Shown here: piece after piece, positions 61,869 through 64,000 of the stretch
Numbering within the stretch: the stretch's first letter is position 1
Layout of the letters: each line of letters starts with the position of its first letter
Assembly: GCF_036227265.1 (NCBI RefSeq)
Contig: NZ_CP109446.1
Coordinates: 3,791,001 to 3,855,000, forward strand
Direction of reading: 5' to 3'
Source: Streptomyces sp. NBC_01476
Lineage (GTDB): Bacteria; Actinomycetota; Actinomycetes; Streptomycetales; Streptomycetaceae
Length of the DNA stretch: 64,000 bases
The notes under the pieces: model-generated
What the model was told of the DNA's origin: nothing
Seen by the model: only the letters and a program-made list of their open reading frames with translations
Databases searched by the model: none
Translations under genes and position numbers: made by a program

Positions 61869-62915
61869 ATGGGCGACAAGCACCGCATCCGATTCGAACC
61901 GGTCGGCATCGAGATCGAGGCCGACGAGGACGAGACCGTGCTGGACGCCGCGTTCCGCCAGGGCGTCATGCTGATGCACGGCTGCAAGGAGGGCCAGTGC
62001 TCCTCCTGCAAGTCCTTCCTGCTCGACGGCGACCAGCAGATGGAGCGCTACTCCACCTTCGCGCTGGCCGACTACGAGAGCGACGAGGGGTACGTCCTGC
62101 TCTGCCGTGTGCACGCGTTCGGCGATCTGAACGTCGAACTCATCAACTACGACGAGGAGATGCTGCTCAACGGCATTCCGCCGCGGGAGGCGGGTGCCAC
62201 CGTCGCCGCGGTGCAGCCGCTCACCCATGACATCGTCCGGCTGGTGCTGGACCTCGACGCCGACGCGGAGATCCCCTACCGCACCGGGCAGTACATGGAC
62301 ATCGAGGTGCCCGGCGCCGGCCAGTGGCGGTCCTTCTCGATGGCCGGCCTGCCGGCCGAAGGGCCGGGCGGCAGCCTGGAGTTCCTCATCAAGCGCTACC
62401 CGGGCGGGATGTTCTCCGGCCTGCTGGGCACCGGGGAGGGCACGCTGAGCCCCGGCGACCGGCTGCGGGTCAAGGGACCGTACGGGACCTGCGTCCTGCG
62501 GGACGCACCTGACCGGGACCTGCTGCTGCTGGCCGGCGGCGCCGGAATGGCGCCGATCCTGGCCCAGTTGCGGGCACTGGCCGCGACCGGCTCCACCCGG
62601 CGGGTCCGCTTCTACTACGGGGCCAGGACCGCGGCTGATCTCTTCGCGCTCGACGAGATCGCCGAACTCGGCTCCCGGCTGGCGGACTTCGCCTTCGTAC
62701 CGGCGCTCTCCGAGCCGGGCCCGGCGGACGGCGGGTACGCGCAGGGGCTTATCACCGACGTGCTGGACGCGCGCGAGGGCGACCTGTCCGGCACCGACGC
62801 GTACCTGTGCGGCCCGCCCGGGATGTGCGACGCCGCGCAGGCGGTGCTCACCGCGAAGGGCCTGCCCGAGGAGCGGGTCTTCCTGGACCGCTTCACCACC
62901 TCCGCCGCGCCCTGA
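61869..62915 (+). CDS. mimB: monooxygenase reductase, 2Fe-2S ferredoxin-FAD-NADH
   Basis: 348 residues from ATG 61869. Ferredoxin domain Cys39, Cys44, Cys47 (HGCKEGQCSSC) and Cys79; FAD-binding RSFSMAGLPAEG; NAD-binding LLLLAGGAGMAPILAQLRAL and a terminal DAYLCGPPGMCDAAQ. It passes electrons from NADH to the oxygenase. The 144-base gap after mimA is without a hairpin, so cotranscription is likely. Confidence 0.93.
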   Translation: MGDKHRIRFEPVGIEIEADEDETVLDAAFRQGVMLMHGCKEGQCSSCKSFLLDGDQQMERYSTFALADYESDEGYVLLCRVHAFGDLNVELINYDEEMLLNGIPPREAGATVAAVQPLTHDIVRLVLDLDADAEIPYRTGQYMDIEVPGAGQWRSFSMAGLPAEGPGGSLEFLIKRYPGGMFSGLLGTGEGTLSPGDRLRVKGPYGTCVLRDAPDRDLLLLAGGAGMAPILAQLRALAATGSTRRVRFYYGARTAADLFALDEIAELGSRLADFAFVPALSEPGPADGGYAQGLITDVLDAREGDLSGTDAYLCGPPGMCDAAQAVLTAKGLPEERVFLDRFTTSAAP

Positions 62916-62960
62916 CCGGCCGGCCCCGAGGCCCGCCCGCCCCGCCGTAACCGCAGTCCC

Positions 62961-63000
62961 GCCGTGCCCCCGGTGCCCCCGGTGCCGCCGTGCCCCCGTA
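62961..63000. repeat. short GC tandem repeat between mimB and mimC
   Basis: Repeated GTGCCCCCG/GTGCCGCC units (three or four copies) in the 152-base gap. Small, but could vary. Confidence 0.5.
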
Positions 63001-63067
63001 CCCGCTGCTGTGCCAAGCACCGGCACGCCCGTCATTTCCCGCCAGCTCAGCCAAGGAGCGGAACCCG

Positions 63068-64000
63068 ATGACCACCGCAACCCCACGCAGTTTCCCCCAA
63101 CCGCAGTTCACCGACGCCGAGGCCGGAGCGCTCGTCTTCCCCAGCTCCGGCAGCCGCGCCTTCACCTACTACACGCCGCAGAAGATGCGGGCCACGATGT
63201 ACGAGGACGTCACCTTCGACGTCCAGCCCGACCCCGAACGGCACCTGCTGCAGGGCTGGATCTACGGCTTCGCCGACGGCCAGGGCGGCTACCCGCACGA
63301 CTGGACCGCGCTGCGCTCCGGTGACTGGCACCGCTTCCGCGACCCCAACGAGGAGTGGGAGCAGACGATCTACCGCAACAACGCCAATGTGGTGCGGCAG
63401 ATCCAGCAGAATCTCGCCAACGCCCGCAAGGCCGACGCCTACCAGCAGTGGACCCCCACCTGGACCCGGTTCGTCGAGCGCAACATCGGCGCCTGGATGC
63501 ACGCAGAACAGGGCCTGGGCATGCATGTGTTCGTCGCCGTCCAGCGGTCCGCGCCGACCAACATGATCAACAACGCGCTCGCGGTGAACGGCACCCACAA
63601 GCTCCGCTTCGCGCAGGACCTCGCGCTCTACAACCTCGACATCGAGGAGCAGTTGCCGTCCTTCGACGGCTCGGCGCACATCGCGGCCTGGCAGCAGGAC
63701 CCGGTCTGGCAGGGCGTACGGGAGACGGTGGAGCGGCTCACCGCCGTCGAGGACTGGGCGGAGGCGGCCTTCGCCGCCAACCTGGTCTTCGAACCGCTGG
63801 TCGGTGAGCTCTTCCGCAGCCATTTGGTGATGCAGATCGCGGCCCGCAACGGCGACTTCACCTCCCCGGCGGTGATCGGTGCCGGCGAGGGCGACTACGA
63901 CCGCGACCTGCGCTGGACCCGCGCGCTGTTCGAACTGGTCTTCAACGAGGAGGAGTTCGCCGCCGCCAACCGGGCCGTCGCGACCGGGTGGCTGGACCGC
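63068..64000 (+). CDS. mimC: monooxygenase small (beta) oxygenase subunit, 3' end outside window
   Basis: 311 codons from ATG 63068 (AAGGAG upstream), open to the window end. SRAFTYYTPQKMRATMYEDV, FADGQGGYPHDWTALRSGDW and YQQWTPTWTRFVERNIGAWM follow the MimC/PrmC beta-subunit family, which has the same fold as the large subunit without the diiron ligands. A coupling protein gene mimD should follow. Confidence 0.92.
   Translation, partial: MTTATPRSFPQPQFTDAEAGALVFPSSGSRAFTYYTPQKMRATMYEDVTFDVQPDPERHLLQGWIYGFADGQGGYPHDWTALRSGDWHRFRDPNEEWEQTIYRNNANVVRQIQQNLANARKADAYQQWTPTWTRFVERNIGAWMHAEQGLGMHVFVAVQRSAPTNMINNALAVNGTHKLRFAQDLALYNLDIEEQLPSFDGSAHIAAWQQDPVWQGVRETVERLTAVEDWAEAAFAANLVFEPLVGELFRSHLVMQIAARNGDFTSPAVIGAGEGDYDRDLRWTRALFELVFNEEEFAAANRAVATGWLDR

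Noticed and set aside
60075..63086. A 1,003-codon minus-strand open frame across mimA and mimB
   Set aside because: Antisense to two clear genes with ordered catalytic motifs; such long shadow frames are usual at this GC content, and its sequence is Val/Gly/Arg-rich without a domain.

Overview
The window is high-GC actinobacterial DNA, most likely from Streptomyces or a close relative such as Kitasatospora. The signs are strong G/C bias at third codon positions, frequent GTG starts, GTGA/ATGA overlaps between genes, a SAM-IV riboswitch, FurA/KatG and MmyB-type regulators. No full tRNA or rRNA gene is present. The species cannot be fixed from the sequence.

Layout. (1) 1-24 kb is an accessory region built on a tRNA-Ser(GGA) integration site. 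The 3' half of that tRNA occurs at 6244-6299, again inside a roughly 220 bp direct repeat at 23498-23554, and as a shorter fragment at 12916-12949. Left of the first copy is a four-gene minus-strand operon (5559 to 1021): a NrtR-like regulator with a degenerate Nudix box, a nucleoside-phosphorylase-fold enzyme, a TPR/transmembrane protein and a four-helix membrane protein. The enzyme and the TPR/membrane protein share a 17-residue RHIM/BASS-like motif, so the operon looks like a two-protein amyloid-signalling immune system. Between the repeats (17.25 kb, no integrase) lie HigBA, a broken RHH/PIN pair, a helicase-associated WYL protein, a TetR/NmrA pair, HEAT, GNAT and AAA genes, a deoxyribosyltransferase-like gene and an Rhs toxin with its likely immunity gene. 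Barstar and HAD pseudogenes are also present.

(2) 24-45.8 kb is more core-like: a secreted GH16 glucanase with two lectin domains, a metallophosphoesterase, DUF4291 and HAD proteins, HtpG, an oxidoreductase divergent from an XRE regulator, a cis-prenyltransferase overlapping a DUF2236/MpaB oxygenase with three EF-hands, FurA divergent from KatG, a Tat-exported PHP hydrolase and a large B-lectin protein.

(3) 45.9-57.6 kb holds a SAM-IV riboswitch, a leader peptide and DUF1684 gene, a secreted serine hydrolase, a DksA-type zinc finger, a secreted beta-propeller, VOC and HhH-GPD proteins, a GC-rich tandem repeat block, and a Ser/Thr kinase followed by a single-pass membrane protein.

(4) 57.9-64 kb is a soluble diiron propane/phenol-type monooxygenase operon (mimA oxygenase large subunit, mimB reductase, mimC small subunit cut by the window end), divergent from a MimR-like GAF/AAA/Fis activator. 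A 17 bp palindrome occurs in the mimR-mimA intergenic region and again upstream of the kinase, which suggests a small regulon.
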